DNA from: Acidimicrobiaceae bacterium | GTDB taxonomy: Bacteria > Actinomycetota > Acidimicrobiia > Acidimicrobiales > RAAP-2 | Direction of reading: 5' to 3' | DNA: 6,310 bases | NCBI GenBank assembly: GCA_003157945.1 | Contig: PMFY01000188.1 | Location: 1 to 6,310 of the forward strand | Part shown: positions 5,176-6,310 of the stretch, in pieces | How positions within the stretch are numbered: the first letter of the stretch is position 1 | Layout of the letters: every line of letters begins with the position of its first letter | The notes under the pieces: model-generated | Told to the model about the DNA's origin: nothing | Seen by the model: the letters and a program-made list of their open reading frames with translations, nothing else | Database searches by the model: none | Position numbers and translations under genes: made by a program

Positions 5176-6310
5176 TCAGGAGGCGCGGGCGCCGGTGACG
5201 GTGAAGGTGGCGGTACCCGTGGCGGTGCCCGCCGGGGTGGTGACGGAGATGGGACCGGTCGTCGCCCCGGCCGGTACGTCGACCACGACCTGGCCGGCTG
5301 CGACGGACACGATGGCCGCGGCGGCGCCGTTGAACGCGACCCCGGTGACCCGGGCGAGGTTCGCTCCGGTGATCGTCACCTGGTCCGAGGGTGCGCCCGA
5401 CGTTGGCGCGAAGCTCTCGATGTCCGGCGTCACGCCGGTGGTGATCCGCCCGATCGCGCCGCCGCCGAAGTTGGTGAACCACATCGCCCCGTCGGAGCCC
5501 TTGGCGATGATGAAGGGGTTGTAGCCGTCGAGCTTCGAGAAGATGGTGAAGGTGCCAGTGGCCGTCACCCGGCCGATGGTGTAGCCGGTGAACCACAGTG
5601 GCCCGGCCGGACCTTCGGCGATGCCGTAGGAGTTGTCGGATCCCCGGAAGTCCGTCATGACGCCGTGCGTGGTGATGCGCCAGACCAGACCGTCCGGCGT
5701 GGTGAACCACAGCGCCCGGTCGGGGCCGACGACGATCTGCTTCGGGTAGTAGAGGTCCTGGGCGAAGTGGGTGACCACTCCGGCCATGGTGACCCGCCCG
5801 ATCGAACCGGGGTCACTGTCGTTGGTGAACCAGACGGCACCGTCGGGCCCGGCCACGATCCCGTTCGGGTTGGCGATATCGGGACCGGTGAAGTTGGAGA
5901 CCACACCCGCGGTGGTGATCCGCCCGATCGTGTCGTTCCCGGTATTGGTGAACCAGAGCGCCCCGTCCGGCCCGACCGTGATGCCCCCCGGCCCGGAGAT
6001 GCCCGTACCGGTGTAGTCGGACACCACGCCGGCCGTGGTGATCCGCCCGATCGAGTTGCTCCCGCTGTCGGTGAACCACAGGGCACCGTCCGGCCCCGCC
6101 ACGATCCGCAACGGGTCGACGATGCTCGGGTCGGTGAAGTTGGACACCACGCCGGCCGTGGTGATCCGTCCGATCGAATTGTTGCCCGGATTGGTGAACC
6201 ACAACGCACCGTCGGGACCGGGTGCGATCGCTCCGGAGCCGACAATGCTGGGATCGGTGAAGAACGTGACCTTGCCGGTCGGTGGAGTTCCGGTCGCTCG
6301 TGCTCCGGTC
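5176..6310 (-). CDS. Vgb-like beta-propeller repeat protein with C-terminal IPT/TIG domain (5' end outside window)
   Basis: The minus-strand frame is open from the window edge (first full codon at 6309) to a stop at 5178-5176, giving 377 residues; the true start and any signal peptide are off-window. Seven repeats of about 36-42 residues follow the pattern ITTAGVVSNFT...GIVAGPDGALWFTN...IGR. This is the propeller blade of the virginiamycin B lyase/streptogramin lyase group. The last 84 residues (5179-5430) form an IPT/TIG immunoglobulin-like domain: IESFAPTSG, VTITGANL, VAFNG, VVVDVPAGATTGPISVTTPAG. Such proteins are usually exported and may bind ligands or sugars at the surface. His is scarce in the blades (THFAQD, TTHGV), so I doubt true Vgb lyase chemistry, which uses His and Glu with Mg. 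The blade nearest the IPT domain is followed at once by TPDIESF. It converges on the antiporter gene and shows no functional tie to it. Confidence 0.85.
   Translation of the reverse strand, partial: TGARATGTPPTGKVTFFTDPSIVGSGAIAPGPDGALWFTNPGNNSIGRITTAGVVSNFTDPSIVDPLRIVAGPDGALWFTDSGSNSIGRITTAGVVSDYTGTGISGPGGITVGPDGALWFTNTGNDTIGRITTAGVVSNFTGPDIANPNGIVAGPDGAVWFTNDSDPGSIGRVTMAGVVTHFAQDLYYPKQIVVGPDRALWFTTPDGLVWRITTHGVMTDFRGSDNSYGIAEGPAGPLWFTGYTIGRVTATGTFTIFSKLDGYNPFIIAKGSDGAMWFTNFGGGAIGRITTGVTPDIESFAPTSGAPSDQVTITGANLARVTGVAFNGAAAAIVSVAAGQVVVDVPAGATTGPISVTTPAGTATGTATFTVTGARAS
5431..6310 (-). repeat. Tandem ~123-bp coding repeats of the propeller blades
   Basis: The plus-strand string GTGGTGATCCGCCCGATCG recurs at 5912 and 6035 and, with one change, at 6158: a strict 123-base (41-codon) period. 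A further copy starts at 5438. Between them GGTGAACCA and GCACCGTC-type strings recur in register. Blades near the window end (5' side of the gene) are close to identical in DNA; those toward the IPT domain are more diverged and vary in length (36-42 codons). This suggests recent blade duplication or gene conversion on the 5' side. Confidence 0.85.

Noticed and set aside
4568..5710. Long minus-strand open frame spanning the end of the antiporter and the propeller gene
   Set aside because: The His/Arg-rich translation is a shadow of the real propeller repeats in another frame and runs antisense over the antiporter.
5431..6310. CRISPR-like or satellite array
   Set aside because: The 123-bp period equals 41 codons of one continuous reading frame with conserved blade residues, so it is a protein repeat.
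5176..6310. Calling the propeller gene a true virginiamycin B lyase (resistance gene)
   Set aside because: The blade pattern is shared by many exported propellers, the catalytic-type His/Glu set is not evident, and an IPT/TIG domain is attached.

Overview
The window is very GC-rich, with gene products full of Ala, Gly, Arg and Val, and two genes appear to be read from leaderless transcripts. This points to a high-GC actinobacterium. Acidimicrobiia-type or related soil/aquatic actinobacteria would fit, but the lineage is an inference because no rRNA or marker gene is present. The window holds six protein genes, two of them cut by the window edges. I see no tRNA, rRNA, CRISPR array, transposase or phage gene.

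Left part (1-2848, all on +): the C-terminal end of a ferritin-like di-iron protein ends at 375 and is followed at once by a perfect 17-bp-arm hairpin (386-420). After a 176-bp leader with an operator-like dyad comes a TetR-like regulator of 276 aa (552-1382). Then, after a 107-bp gap with two overlapping alternative hairpins, comes a 452-aa protein of no recognised family (1490-2848). This second protein looks like a degenerate, internally duplicated TetR-like protein: one TetR C-terminal-like segment, then a second HTH-like segment and a shortened second C-terminal part. The two may work as a regulator pair; their targets cannot be seen here.

Middle (2849-3116): a convergent intergenic region with no convincing gene. 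It carries three short perfect palindromes in 64 bp, the last of which has the layout of an intrinsic terminator for the minus strand. It also has a bulged hairpin and a 15-bp tandem duplication.

Right part (3117-6310): an HxlR-family regulator (minus, 3117-3590) is divergent from a 14-TM DHA2-type (EmrB/QacA-like) drug/proton antiporter (3645-5120). Only 54 bp separate them, and that gap holds two interleaved -35/-10 pairs and three TTGC/GCAA half-sites. Both starts sit about where the predicted transcripts begin. This is the classic arrangement of a local repressor controlling its own gene and an efflux pump. The antiporter converges, across a likely shared terminator (5143-5167), on the 3' part of a gene for a secreted-type seven-or-more-repeat beta-propeller (Vgb/streptogramin-lyase-like repeats) ending in an IPT/TIG domain (5176 to the window end, minus).

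Most of the window is ordinary accessory regulator and transporter content. The most unusual items are the 452-aa duplicated TetR-like protein and the compact divergent control region. I found no convincing evidence of a wholly new multi-gene system.
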